Positions 25,728 through 39,379 are shown, counted from the stretch's first letter. The stretch: 64,000 nt of DNA from Pogonophryne albipinna (GCA_028583405.1 CM053264.1:12722787-12786786), one strand, 5' to 3'. The notes: generated from the letters alone by a model not told the origin. Program-made: numbers and translations.

Positions 25728-25854
25728 CCAGAAGTCGGGGTTACCAGGGCGAATCATCTCTGGATCTGGGCAGCAGAATGCGAGACCGTGAATAACTGTT
25801 TTAACCCACAGCCGGCTCAATGTGTGGTCTGTTACATACCATCTAAAGCGTAAC

Positions 25855-25859
<5 letters not shown>

Positions 25860-25917
<58 letters not shown>
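25860..25917. repeat. (TG)n microsatellite, 58 bp
   Basis: Pure TG, opposite in orientation to the array at 25491-25725. Confidence 0.97.
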
Positions 25918-25918
<1 letters not shown>

Positions 25919-27228
25919 TCAGTGCACATGTGTTTCATCTTCATCATCCTGTTTTGCTGTCATGTACGTGTGTGTGTGTTCATTATCTAAACTGTGTTGC
26001 CGTTATTATTTTGGATATTTCTCGTATAACAATAGCACAATATTTGCCTCGTAGTCTTCGTAGAGAAGACTTATAAAGCAGCAAGCACTTGAGTACATGT
26101 AGTTATTATTATTGTCCAATACTGAGTTTATCAGAGATTATCGTTGGAGCACAAATTAAAATACATCTTGGTTAAAATTCCTGCATTTTTTTAAGGTGTC
26201 CGATTCAAGACTTATCAGATTTTGTTGAATACAAAAACAAATGTATTTTGGTGCTCTATGCCAAATCCCAAAAGTTACTACTTATCTAAAAATAGCCTTT
26301 AAACCCGAAGTCTGACACCATAGAATGTAATCTCGCCGCTGCTTACAGTAAACACTAAATGACAGTGTCTTTGCTGTGGTCGTGAATCATGACTGACACG
26401 TCCAACCAGACACAATCACTCCTCTGTGTTTTTGTCTGAAGCATTTGTGTTTTTTCCCACGTGTCGTTTGCTGCGTGTCTTTGCTAACAGGTGCGCGGCT
26501 GAACACCTGCACATCGGGCTGTGACCAATCAGGGGTCAGCAGGGTTCAAACGAGGAAGACATGTTTATGTGAATGACGTCCCCATGAACACAATGTCCAA
26601 TAAGCTATGCATCACTAAAAACACTTCTCAACTGAAGTTAAACCTCAGCTAAGTTTGTTTTCTTCTCGCCCTCCGCCTGCTTCTGTGCATTGAACTCAGT
26701 GTCCCAGAAATCATCGGGAGCAGATGGGCGAGAAAAGGCAAAAACAAACATGAGAGAAAAGGGAGCTGAAGTCCTGTACTTCCCGTCAGACTGTGGAGAA
26801 GAACCGCAGATGTTTGTCGACAGAAGTGGAGTCGACTCTAACAGCTGGTCTGGGATCAGATATGTGTCTGTGTGTGGATGACCTACTGCAGCGCTGCTAG
26901 AAACCACCCGCAATGAGACTCAACTCAAAAGAAAATGATTTTAAAAAAGTGATTTAAGCGACAAACTAGCACCCAAAAGATCTGCTCAATCCCCCATGTT
27001 GTTGTTTTTTCGTATGACATGTAACGTCACAAGAGAGACGAGTTATTTTGCTTGGAATTAATTGTTTAAATTGCTGCCATGTAAGATGTTTGAGTAATGA
27101 CAACAATACTCAGAGGCTTCTTCACAGCAGAGCCAGCGGAGGAACTTTGCCCGAGTGTTAAGACAACTGTGTGGTGAAGAACCATCATAGACAGATTTAA
27201 ATGTCAGCTCTTCAAATATGCCAACCAT

Positions 27229-27232
<4 letters not shown>
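25918..27232. other. Non-coding, nothing recognised
   Basis: No credible ORF or repeat. The two overlapping short frames near 26640-26910 are on opposite strands and match nothing. Confidence 0.5.

Positions 27233-27315
<83 letters not shown>
27233..27315. repeat. (TG)n microsatellite, 83 bp
   Basis: Pure TG repeat. Confidence 0.98.
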
Positions 27316-27317
<2 letters not shown>

Positions 27318-29095
27318 CTCCAATATCCACAGACATTCCCAAATACAGACCTCAGCATTGTGACGCTGCTCTGTCCTGCTGTGTGTAAGAATAGCTTTTC
27401 TATAAGTTTAACTCAGAAAGGGGAGAAGAGTGCGCCAAAGAAGGACATGTGATACCGGTAAGCATGTCGTTGGGGGTTTGTGTTTATAATCGAGCCAGTA
27501 GTTAATATCCGTGACATAAGGAAAAGTATTTAAAACACTCCAATAACAAGAAGACATTCATGGTTAGCGTAGAGAAAGGGAAACTTTCTGCACACATTTT
27601 CTGTGCTCTTCTCCAATATTAGCTTTTTAAAATGTCATTCTGAAATGTAAATAGGGCTGTCGAATACATTTCGTGAAGTAAAAAGGGTGTAATTTATCTC
27701 AGAAATGATTAGAAGCATAACGTAGCATCAATAATTTATAGTAAATCAAAACGTGAATGTACTTTACACACAGTCAAATCAGTTTCTATTCCAACCTTCC
27801 ATATGTTAGGGATTCAGCATGAAGACACGAGATGTACTGCAGGGTTTTACTTTTTAAAATAAGTGGGTATTTTAAGAAACAAAAACGGGACAAGGCAGAG
27901 TGAGACCTCAACAAAACACAACTGCAACAGAACTGATGGAAACATGAGCAAGATTACTACCAACAGAAACGGCTATATACAGACTCGCTCCAAGACCTAA
28001 GATCAGCTGCATGAAGACTTCAAACAAAACTAAGAATGTTGAACGCTAAAGAAAATAGACGTTATTATGAGGTAAAACGACCTGGCAATCACAAGGTATC
28101 CCAACCGTAAATCAAACCATGCCTTATTGTATATTTAAGCAAGACTTAAAGCAAGAGATGAGACTATAAACTCGTCATGAAAATGTTTACTGATGTTTTA
28201 TGTCTGCGGATGGAATTAGCTCAAAGCTAAATCTGGCACTGATACGCTTGACCCATTTGAATGTTTTAAGTGTTCATTACTGTGCATTGTCTCTGCCTAA
28301 TAAACGGTTAAAATAACAAATTAAGAATTAGAGTCATGTTCTCTTCGATAGACTTGAGGTCGCCCTTTGGTCGTGATATTGAACATAAATGCTTCAGCGG
28401 GAGTTGATGGGTAAATCACGTTTACATTCAGTCGGCCAAACGTCTTCATGGTGGAAAAACGTTAAATATAAATAACATGCACGGCTACATTTGAAGCCAC
28501 ATTTCTGCATTTGTTTTCTTTTTCTGAAAGAGATCTTTGCTTGGTTAGGGATTTATCTGAAGACAGATGTGAACAGCCACAGTTTTTCATTACAGTGTTG
28601 AGTCAGGCCACATTTCGTCTGCTTTGGAGTTTCACCGACTTTTCACTGAAATGAGTCACAGATATGTGGAAAGAAGGCAAGAAGGGCCGCCTTGTTATCG
28701 AAGAGAAGTGGGTTAAGGAGGTCAAATATCAACTTCAATTCATTTTACATATCTGTGATGCAATTTAATTGACTTACTTTTTAAATATTTCTCAGAATCA
28801 GCAGGTAAAAAGTTTTGTTTTAAGATTGTTTTACTCAATAAAGGACAATTACAAAGGTGCTGACTTAACAAGAGGTCCGGATATTTACAGAAAAGCAAAA
28901 CATACTGTATTTGTTTTCCTGCGAGAGTGTAAATGCAGAAAATGTTGATTATTAACTTGATAATCTTTTAAAAAATAATTCACTGGTGTCCTAATTTACC
29001 AATGTTGCATATAGTGAACATATTTCAAGGTTAAAAAAGGGTGTATTTCTTCAACAAAACACAGAGAACAGATACCCACTAAGGCCCTTTTACAT
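27316..29095. other. Non-coding, nothing recognised
   Basis: AT-rich unique DNA; no ORF above background. A 20-bp CA run follows at about 29097-29116. Confidence 0.55.
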
Positions 29096-29116
29096 TAACA
29101 CACACACACACACACC

Positions 29117-29430
29117 TTCCTATTTCCTCCCGAATCGAATCGACTGTTATCTATGCAAACTCCTTCGCCTGCTGATTGTTTTTCCATTAGGTAATATTAC
29201 GGCTACACATATAGCCACAGGTCGATGCGCCGCTCATTACGGCTGCGGGCTGATAATAATTAACCACTAATGTGTGGAGCAACAAACCCCCGATGGTGAA
29301 GCTCCCCGAGGAAACACAGCTCAACTCCGCTGCTTATTTGGCTCGCTCGCTTCACAAAGAAACCGAAATACACCCCACAGACTCCGAGAGAGATTAGGCA
29401 GATGAGTTAAGCAGGGGAGTAATTGTGTTT
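29117..29430. promoter_or_regulatory. Putative conserved block with TAATTA
   Basis: Unique, balanced composition; ATGCAAAC near 29153-29160, TAATTA at 29257-29262 next to CCACTAAT, and CGATGCGCCGCTCATTACGG. It resembles developmental enhancers and directly follows a short CA run. No conservation test was possible. Confidence 0.33.
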
Positions 29431-30163
29431 GATTGCTTTTGTGGTTTGTTGGGAGCATTGTTTCTTAAACGCTCAACTGAAAACACAACAAAAGCTGCTT
29501 GATTAGTGTGAAGAAAATGTGAGTTTATTGTCAGTTGGAAGTGCGATCTCGAAGATACTGTAATAGTATTTTAATAAGGCATCGTTTATGAAGTGTTTAA
29601 TGTGTCTATAAAGGGATAGAAAGTAGTATGCTTTATAGAGACATTGCAAATCATTGATATCATCTGTAATTGGCACATTTTAAGTTGCCAGGTTGTGAAA
29701 AAATATACATTAAGTCTGCACTTTCTCTTCATTGTTATTTATAATGATGATATGTTTCTTTTAATATTTACTTTTTTTGTAAAGAGTACTTAAAGTAAGC
29801 ATTTAAAATTGTTAATACAGATAAAGGATGTTATCAATAGTTATTTACAATGGCATACACTTTGAATTAGTTTGTAGAATGTCTTCATCATGTTATTATT
29901 TCATTAGAAAGATGTCTACGATCTATAAGCAGGATTTTAGTAATTAATAAATACATCCGCTCACTGCAAAGCAACATATAATGGTATAAAATATAGGTTT
30001 TAAAGTAGGAGTACGGCCGGTCTAAAGAAGACAGCAGTCCTAATTTATGTGGACGAGAGAAATCCGAAATGAAAAGAGAGGCGGTCGGTTAAAAACACCA
30101 AAAAGTTGAAGTCTGGGAAGCCAGATGTTCAAGAGCCTCATGCTCAGTACCAATGTGCCCTAA

Positions 30164-30165
<2 letters not shown>

Positions 30166-30208
<43 letters not shown>
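30166..30208. repeat. (TG)n microsatellite, 43 bp
   Basis: Pure TG repeat. Confidence 0.96.
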
Positions 30209-30210
<2 letters not shown>

Positions 30211-30740
30211 CCTGATGTCCTGGCCAGATGTGGCCGATCCCTGCCACTCCACACAGAGGAGTTTACACCCAGCTTTACAGAATTAAGAGAGACCACTGGG
30301 AACAGAAAGTCAATCCCAGTGGACACGGTTGGTAAGCAGCTCAAATAAAATAAAATCTAAAATGTGTTTCCAATGGGTCGTATTTGATTTGAGTTATATA
30401 ACGCAAGGTATCATTTTTTTTTAAAGCAGAAAAGGCTAAAAGCTCATTTCATTAAATTAAAATAATCAAAAGTGGGTTTTATCCGTCTATACAATAACAC
30501 TGTTGTGCTAATGATGATTACTGTAGACAACTAATAATCTGTGTTATGGTGACTGATTATTGAATGTTTGTTATTGCTATTGTTTATGTTATATTCAGGG
30601 GTGTCTATTTAAAGATGCTAATGAGTTACAGGAAATGTATTATCCAGTGTTTTGGGAGTTTGATTTAGGGATATATTTCAAGTATAACTCATTTATTTTC
30701 CAGACTTTAACGAATAATATATTTTGATCTGCCGACTTGA

Positions 30741-30915
30741 CAATAGATAAATGTGAATATTGATACCACTCTCATGTGTGTATGCTAAATATGAAGCTAC
30801 AGACACACAGATGAAGTTACTGGAAAGCGCTAGGCTAGCTTTCCCATCTGTTTCCAGTCTTTATGCTAAGCTAACCAAACCATCTCCTGGATTCAGCTTC
30901 ATATTTATCTTTGGT
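30741..30915. repeat. Dispersed fish repeat fragment
   Basis: Contains ATTGATACCACTCTCATGTG, ATGAAGCTACAGACA and TTATGCTAAGCTAA, words that recur in part near 4205-4325 and 40600-40660. Family not assigned; likely SINE- or MITE-like. Confidence 0.45.
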
Positions 30916-31639
30916 ATTGAGCTTCTCATCAGAAAAGACGTTAATTTGTATAAAAAAAAAAGGTTAATTTTACTGATTCCCATTAGGGTTCATTTAAAAG
31001 AAAGGGCTGCTAATTGATATTGAACGATGATGATTGAAATGCTGATTGGATGTCGATTATCTAACTGCAATTGACTATCTGACAATTAAATCAAACCAGA
31101 CATTAAATTGCCTTTAAAACCAATTAGGAGAGAGTTTTAAAGCGGTCCATGTGTGCTTGCTGTGTGGTTCGACATTCATCAGTCTGTCTGTGTTTGGGAG
31201 ACATGTGTGTGTGTGTGGGAGATGTGTGTGTGTTGTCCCTAAAGGCCTGTTTATACAGTGCACATGCTTTTTATATATATATGAGTAAGTGTTTGTCCAC
31301 ACTTGCATCTGTCTTTACCCTCACATGTGTGTGTTTCTGCATGTGTGTGCGTGTGTTTCTGCGTGTGTGTGTTCAGTGGTGGTGTGGGGATCCATCTGTG
31401 TCAGGTTAACCCGTCGGGATGGTCTCCCAGCAGGTAGTCCTGGAGGGCCTAAATCATCTGGACGGCCATAAGCGTGAAATCCTTCCAGGCCCGGACAGAT
31501 GTCTCTCTGTTCAGCCCGACGCAGCCTTCAGCGACCTCACAGACCTCTGAAGACCCTTGGAGAAGACTTAGACTCACAAAACACACCCCAGACTGTGTGA
31601 TTCACGCCCAAAAAAACAGACAGCCCCAGAAATCTTCAA

Positions 31640-31905
31640 AGTCCCAGATGATGTCTTCAAATATCTTCTTAAGTCAGTCCAAACCCCAGAGATATTTAGG
31701 TCAATACGATACAAAACAGAGACTGAAAACGGACATTTTTGTACATATACGTATAATCAAAAAAGTGGGGAAATGTTTTTCGACTAATCAAAGCAGCTGT
31801 CGTTGTTACACAAAAAAGATAGATATATTATTTATTTTGTGAAGTCTGACGTTGAGTCCTTTTGCTAGCTAGGCTAACTGTCCCCTTGTTTTAACTAACA
31901 AACAG
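31640..31905. repeat. Dispersed repeat, copy 1 of a pair
   Basis: Similar for about 260 bp to 40378-40665 in the same orientation: AACCCCAGAGATATTTAGGT, GTTTTTCGACTAATCAAAGC and GAAGTCTGACGTTGAGTCCT are shared. No terminal repeats or target duplications were found. Confidence 0.75.
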
Positions 31906-32614
31906 AAAGACACCCGCAAAACTTGACTAACAAAATCCAAGAAAACTTCAAAAATTAAGACAAAAAGAAACTATCTGTCAAACATTCAAATTAAAAGTTG
32001 TTTTCACAAAATAGAAATATATAACAAATAGACCACATGCTTAGCTACATGTGTGTTTTCTATATTACAAATGATTAACTATAGGCCAATGAGGTCGTGT
32101 TTATTTGTATGTTTGTTACAGAGTCCAAACTGGACAAAGAAATCCTTGTAAAAATACAACTTCCAAAATAATAATGAAAATGAAAATCCAGTTATTTTAA
32201 TTTAACTCATGCATAATAACAAATGTCGACATGATTAGTTTAATGAGAACAAACCGGGCAAAATAATCCAACAAAATCTGTAAGAAAATGTAAATGTAAT
32301 AAAAATATGTATTTGAAATGCAGTTGTGTCTTAATGCAAATAATTAATAATAAAATATCCACATGCTTAGCTACATGTTTGTTTCTTAAAAAGGCTACAA
32401 AATATAATTTAAAGGCTATTGATAGGCCAATGAGGTCGTGTTTCGGGTGCAAGGAGGTATTTCTTCGGGTCTGTTGTGTTTGTTTGGGACAAGGAGCATG
32501 TGGCCTTGATGGAGGTTTGCGCTCTCAGAGTTGAATTGTAAATAAATAAGTAAACAAACTAAGAGTGCTACATGTTATATAGACGGCCAACATGCCAAGG
32601 CCAGGTCAACCGGA
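31906..32614. other. Non-coding with a short internal duplication
   Basis: CCACATGCTTAGCTACATGT plus AGGCCAATGAGGTCGTGTTT at about 32034-32103 recur at about 32359-32442, an offset of about 330 bp. Otherwise nothing recognised. Confidence 0.55.
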
Positions 32615-32654
32615 GTGTGTGTGTGTGTGTGTGCGTGCGTGCGTGCGTAGGTGC

Positions 32655-32697
<43 letters not shown>
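32615..32697. repeat. (TG)n microsatellite with CGTG interruptions
   Basis: TG repeat broken by a GCGT-rich stretch near 32633-32660. Confidence 0.96.
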
Positions 32698-32698
<1 letters not shown>

Positions 32699-33433
32699 CG
32701 CAGCAGAAAGGCAGCGAGAGACCCCGCTCTGCCCTCTCTGACCTGAAGACCATCTGCAGACCTTGATCTCTCACACGTCAGGGACTGAGTGGTCAGTACT
32801 GACGGACTTTGACTCAATATCACATGACATGTTTGTATACCTGGTCCAAAATTAAACCAAAGCGCTTGTGTGACAATAGAGAAAATTGAGAAAAAGTAAG
32901 CTATGTTGTAGTAGCTTTAATTAAAATGTTACTTATAGTTCTTAAAAAGATAGAAAATCAGAGAAGGCACGTCGTAGTTCTGTCTTATATATAAATATCT
33001 ATTCTCATACAATAAGACCAACTGCATGCACCTAATAACAATAAAGAAATCCAAGTATTTCTAAGTCCCATGTTTGATTAAAACAGTGGATATGTTTCCA
33101 GAAGCAATGATAATAAAACACTGGCTGTTCTCCAGTGAGCTTCCTGTCCGCTGGAGGCCTCCCTCACCAGCTGATTGAGCTGGTGTTATGTTTTTGGCCG
33201 AGGTGGCTGAGCCCAGAGTCTAATGCTTTCCAGCTGTGTGTGTGTGTGTCTGCATTAAGTCCTCAAGTGGAAAAGTGGCTGCAAAGTCAAACCACCTGGA
33301 GTGGAGGAGCAGCGGGGGGTGTGAGGTGCCGCTGGACGAGGTAAAAGAAAGTAGTGGAGTACACAGTTTTGTTACTGTACTTAAGTAAATTTTTCTGGTA
33401 TCAGTACTTTACTCCACTACTAATTTTCTGACG

Positions 33434-34805
33434 ACTTTTTACTTCTTACATGTTGAACCCAAATACCTGTACTTTCTACTTCTTACACTTTGAACCCAAA
33501 TACCTGTACTTTCTACTTCTTACATGTTGAACCTAAATACCTGTACTTTCTACTTCTTACATGTTGAACCTAAATACCTGTACTTTCTACTTCTTACACT
33601 TTGAACCCAAATACCTGTACTTTCTACTTCTTACATGTTGAACACAAATACCTGTACTTCCTACTTCTTACATGTTGAACACAAATACCTGTACTTTCTA
33701 CTTCTTACACTTTGAACCCAAATACCTGTACTTTCTACTTCTTACATGTTGAACACAAATACCTGTACTTTCTACTTCTCACATGTTGAACCCAAATACC
33801 TGTACTTTCTACTTCTTACACTTTGAACCCAAATACCTGTACTTTCTACTTCTTACATGTTGAACACAAATACCTGTACTTTCTACTTCTTACATGTTGA
33901 ACCCAAATACTTGTACTTTCTACTTCTTACATGTTGAACACAAATACCTGTACTTTCTACTTCTTACATGTTGAACTCAAATACCTGTACTTTCTACTTC
34001 TTACACTTTGAACCCAAATACCTGTACTTTCTACTTCTTACATGTTGAACACAAATACCTGTACTTTCTACTTCTTACATGTTGAACACAAATACCTGTA
34101 CTTTCTACTTCTCACATGTTGAACCCAAATACCTGTACTTTCTACTTCTTACATGTTGAACTCAAATACCTGTACTTTCTACTTCTTACACTTTGAACCC
34201 AAATACCTGTACTTTCTACTTCTCACATGTTGAACCCAAATACCTGTACTTTCTACTTCTTACATGTTGAACACAAATACCTGTACTTTCTACTTCTCAC
34301 ATGTTGAACCCAAATACCTGTACTTTCTACTTCTTACATGTTGAACACAAATACCTGTACTTTCTACTTCTCACATGTTGAACCCAAATACCTGTACTTT
34401 CTACTTCTTACATGTTGAACTCAAATACCTGTACTTTCTACTTCTTACACTTTGAACCCAAATACCTGTACTTTCTACTTCTCACATGTTGAACCCAAAT
34501 ACCTGTACTTTCTACTTCTTACATGTTGAACACAAATACCTGTACTTTCTACTTCTCACATGTTGAACCCAAATACCTGTACTTTCTACTTCTCACATGT
34601 TGAACCCAAATACCTGTACTTTCTACTTCTTACATGTTGAACCCAAATACCTGTACTTTCTACTTCTTACACTTTGAACCCAAATACCTGTACTTTCTAC
34701 TTCTCACATGTTGAACCCAAATACCTGTACTTTCTACTTCTTACATGTTGAACCCAAACACCTTTACTTTCTACTTCTTACATGTTGAACCCAAATACCT
34801 GTACT
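33434..34805. repeat. 37-bp minisatellite, left array (~37 units)
   Basis: Head-to-tail 37-bp units built on CTGTACTTTCTACTTCTTAC followed by ATGTTGAACCCAAATAC. Variable positions: T/C in CTTCTTAC or CTTCTCAC, and A/C/T in GAACNCAAA. A unit type with ACACTTTGAACCC in place of ACATGTTGAACCC occurs about eight times here and not in the right array. Confidence 0.97.
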
Positions 34806-35932
34806 CATGGGCGTAGGAAGCATCCTGAATGTGGGGGGGACATTTTTAAAGGGGGGTGTGGGGGTCCTCCCCCACGAAATAAAATAGATGTCCTGTATTC
34901 TGGTGCGTTTTAACAGGTGGTTTGATACTTTTATGTGGCTATACTAGCATGAGGGAAATGATGGGTACATTTTGTAATTTCATCCAGTAGTAAAGAAAGG
35001 AAACATATTTGATTATTAATTCAGAGCCGTCTTTGAATTAATAAAAAGCAGTTTAAATGCCCATTTTTTGTACATTTATATACAACAATACATATTTGTG
35101 AGTGCATTGAGAGATATTGTTTTGGAGAATCATTTATATATAAATCGCAAAATACATTTGTGAATCCTTCTGTGAGCATTTATTAATATAGAGACTGATC
35201 TGACTCCATACAGATGTTAAGTTCACCTAGGAATGGTATCATTGACTTAAATGTTCAAATAAATGTTGCTCTTCTGTCTATATTGGTCATATGATGCCCC
35301 TTGACTGAAATGTTTCCTTTTCAATATCCCCACTGATTTCCTTAACACTCTGGGATGAGATGGATGATTCAATGTTGATGAAAGGGAAACTGTCCCTAGA
35401 CATGTCGACCAGGGGTGTAGAGATATTTGTTTAAGCACCGGATTGGCAAAACAGCAGAGTAAACCAGTCTGCCTTGATCTATGAATTTATGTCCGGGACT
35501 CTCACGGTATCTGCTGCCCGCAGCTGTTTTATAGAAGGAAAACCTCCTTCACTTCATGAAATGGCTGCAGGCAGCATCAGGAGGCAGCGGGACGTGTAAC
35601 TCCGCCTCTGAGAAGTGCGGCACCAGCGGGTAAAGAGCTGTGCCTTTTTACGCACCGCCTTCGCTGTGTTTACCTTCATCCGAACAGCTTAAGAGTGACT
35701 GCAGGCTGCTACGTGTTAACCACACACACCTCTACACACATCGAACTGCCCGATTACTTATTATGGAATGGAGTTGATAGTGAAGCACTGACACAGCGCT
35801 CTACAGAGTGCGGCGAGTGGATAGACCGATTCACGGACTTTCCACATGGTAAAAGTGGGGGGGTCTAAACTAATCATTTGAAAAAGTGGGGGGGACTTGT
35901 CCCACCCTCATATAATGGCTGCGACGCCCATG
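34806..35932. mobile_element. hAT-type non-autonomous element inside the minisatellite
   Basis: The 1,127-bp insertion starts CATGGGCGTAGGAAGCAT and ends with the inverse of CATGGGCGTCGCAGCCAT (14 of 18 identical). The array word CCTGTACT is repeated directly outside both ends (34798-34805, 35933-35940), and the unit resumes in phase from it, showing an 8-bp target duplication typical of hAT. The interior has no convincing transposase. G-rich runs (GTGGGGGGGAC) lie near both ends in inverted orientation. Confidence 0.88.
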
Positions 35933-38900
35933 CCTGTACTTCCTACTTCTCACATGTTGAACCCAAATACCTGAACTTTCTACTTCTCACATGTTGAACC
36001 CAAATACCTGTACTTTCTACTTCTTACATGTTGAACACAAATACCTGTACTTTCTACTTCTTACATGTTGAACTCAAATACCTGTACTTTCTACTTCTTA
36101 CATGTTGAACACAAATACCTGAACTTTCTACTTCTTACATGTTGAACCCAAATACCTGTACTTTCTACTTCTTACATGTTGAACCCAAACACCTGTACTT
36201 TCTACTTCTTACATGTTGAACCCAAATACCTGTACTTTCTACTTCTCACATGTTGAACCCAAATACCTGTACTTTCTACTTCTTACATGTTGAACCCAAA
36301 TACCTGTACTTTCTACTTCTCACATGTTGAACACAAATACCTGTACTTTCTACTTCTCACATGTTGAACACAAACACCTGTACTTTCTACTTCTCACATG
36401 TTGAACACAAACACCTGTACTTTCTACTTCTTACATGTTGAACTCAAATACCTGTACTTTCTACTTCTTACATGTTGAACACAAATACCTGTACTTTCTA
36501 CTTCTTACATGTTGAACCCAAATACCTGTACTTTCTACTTCTTACATGTTGAACACAAATACCTGTACTTTCTACTTCTTACATGTTGAACCCAAATACC
36601 TGTACTTCCTACTTCTTACATGTTGAACTCAAATACCTGTACTTTCTACTTCTTACATGTTGAACACAAATACCTGTACTTTCTACTTCTTACATGTTGA
36701 ACCCAAATACCTGTACTTTCTACTTCTCACATGTTGAACCCAAATACCTGTACTTTCTACTTCTTACATGTTGAACACAAATACCTGTACTTTCTACTTC
36801 TTACATGTTGAACCCAAATACCTGTACTTCCTACTTCTTACATGTTGAACCCAAATACCTGTACTTTCTACTTCTTACATGTTGAACCCAAATACCTGTA
36901 CTTCCTACTTCTTACATGTTGAACTCAAATACCTGTACTTTCTACTTCTTACATGTTGAACCCAAATACCTGTACTTTCTACTTCTCACATGTTGAACCC
37001 AAATACCTGTACTTTCTACTTCTTACATGTTGAACTCAAATACCTGTACTTTCTACTTCTTACATGTTGAACCCAAATACCTGTACTTCCTACTTCTTAC
37101 ATGTTGAACTCAAATACCTGTACTTTCTACTTCTTACATGTTGAACACAAATACCTGTACTTTCTACTTCTTACATGTTGAACCCAAATACCTGTACTTT
37201 CTACTTCTTACATGTTGAACTCAAATACCTGTACTTTCTACTTCTTACATGTTGAACACAAATACCTGTACTTTCTACTTCTCACATGTTGAACCCAAAT
37301 ACCTGTACTTTCTACTTCTTACATGTTGAACCCAAATACCTGTACTTTCTACTTCTCACATGTTGAACTCAAATACCTGTACTTTCTACTTCTTACATGT
37401 TGAACCCAAATACCTGTACTTTCTACTTCTTACATGTTGAACACAAATACCTGTACTTTCTACTTCTCTCATGTTGAACACAAATACCTGTACTTTCTAC
37501 TTCTTACATGTTGAACTCAAATACCTGTACTTTCTACTTCTCACATGTTGAACTCAAATACCTGTACTTTCTACTTCTTACATGTTGAACCCAAATACCT
37601 GTACTTTCTACTTCTTACATGTTGAACACAAATACCTGTACTTTCTACTTCTTACATGTTGAACTCAAATACCTGTACTTTCTACTTCTTACATGTTGAA
37701 CTCAAATACCTGTACTTTCTACTTCTCACATGTTGAACACAAATACCTGTACTTTCTACTTCTCACATGTTGAACCCAAATACCTGTACTTTCTACTTCT
37801 TACATGTTGAACCCAAATACCTGTACTTTCTACTTCTCACATGTTGAACCCAAATACCTGTACTTTCTACTTCTTACATGTTGAACACAAATACCTGTAC
37901 TTTCTACTTCTTACATGTTGAACCCAAATACCTGTACTTCCTACTTCTTACATGTTGAACCCAAATACCTGTACTTTCTACTTCTTACATGTTGAACCCA
38001 AATACCTGTACTTCCTACTTCTTACATGTTGAACTCAAATACCTGTACTTTCTACTTCTTACATGTTGAACCCAAATACCTGTACTTTCTACTTCTTACA
38101 TGTTGAACCCAAATACCTGTACTTCCTACTTCTTACATGTTGAACTCAAATACCTGTACTTTCTACTTCTTACATGTTGAACACAAATACCTGTACTTTC
38201 TACTTCTCACATGTTGAACCCAAATACCTGTACTTTCTACTTCTTACATGTTGAACTCAAATACCTGTACTTTCTACTTCTTACATGTTGAACCCAAATA
38301 CCTGTACTTCCTACTTCTTACATGTTGAACTCAAATACCTGTACTTTCTACTTCTTACATGTTGAACACAAATACCTGTACTTTCTACTTCTTACATGTT
38401 GAACCCAAATACCTGTACTTTCTACTTCTTACATGTTGAACTCAAATACCTGTACTTTCTACTTCTCACATGTTGAACCCAAATACCTGTACTTTCTACT
38501 TCTTACATGTTGAACCCAAATACCTGTACTTTCTACTTCTCACATGTTGAACTCAAATACCTGTACTTTCTACTTCTTACATGTTGAACCCAAATACCTG
38601 TACTTTCTACTTCTTACATGTTGAACTCAAATAACCTGTACTTTCTACTTCTTACATGTTGAACACAAATACCTGTACTTTCTACTTCTTACATGTTGAA
38701 CTCAAATACCTGTACTTTCTACTTCTCACATGTTGAACTCAAATACCTGTACTTTCTACTTCTTACATGTTGAACCCAAATACCTGTACTTTCTACTTCT
38801 TACATGTTGAACACAAATACCTGTACTTTCTACTTCTTACATGTTGAACTCAAATACCTGTACTTTCTACTTCTTACATGTTGAACTCAAATACCTGTAC

Positions 38901-38990
38901 TTTCTACTTCTCACATGTTGAACACAAATACCTGTACTTTCTACTTCTCACATGTTGAACCCAAATACCTGTACTTTCTACTTCTCTCAT
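35933..38990. repeat. 37-bp minisatellite, right array (~83 units)
   Basis: The same unit continues for 3,058 bp (82.6 units). Variants include TACTTCCTAC for TACTTTCTAC and one unit with an extra A (CAAATAACC near 38633). A block of variant units at 36721-36985 is repeated base for base at 37831-38095, an offset of exactly 1,110 bp or 30 units. Confidence 0.97.
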
Positions 38991-39379
38991 TTCCCAAACA
39001 GCTGGTTCCTTTAGTCTGAATGTGTGTTTGGTGGCGTGATCATTATTCTTTAGAGTCATTGCGTGCCTATTGATTTGAACACGATCCGTGTATCCATCAT
39101 TTCCTGGTCTTCTCTAAAGAAGAGGGACCAATGGAAACGTTGTCATGTTTCCGTTGTTCAGCATGGAAACATTCATTAGCTAACAATGACATGTTCTATT
39201 AATATAAAGGGAGGTCAGGTACTCTTTAAAACAGCTGCTAGTTATGGGTACTTTTTACTGAAGCACATTTCAAAGTTCTTTACTTTTACTTGAGTAAAGA
39301 GTCAGTACTTTTAAACACGAGTATCTGTACTTCTACTTGAGTACAGGATGTGTGTACTTTTGCCATCTCTGGTAAAACC

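Larger units (their letters stand above)
33347..39369. mobile_element. Interspersed element swollen to ~6 kb by an internal minisatellite
   Basis: The non-tandem ends (33347-33433 and 38991-39369) carry TACTT-rich motifs of the kind in the CAGAGGTGG repeats, including GTACTTAAGTAAATTTTTC and ACTTCTACTTGAGTAC. GGTAAAA lies at both outer edges (33340-33346, 39371-39377), a possible target duplication matching 7 of 8 bases. Nearly all the length is the 37-bp array plus a later hAT-type insertion. No coding region. Confidence 0.55.

Noticed and set aside
31474..31842. 122-residue plus-strand frame
   Set aside because: Overlaps a dispersed repeat also found at 40378-40665, where the frame is not kept.
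33434..38990. CRISPR-like array of regular repeats
   Set aside because: Units are strictly head-to-tail with no unique spacers, in a vertebrate genome; it is a minisatellite.
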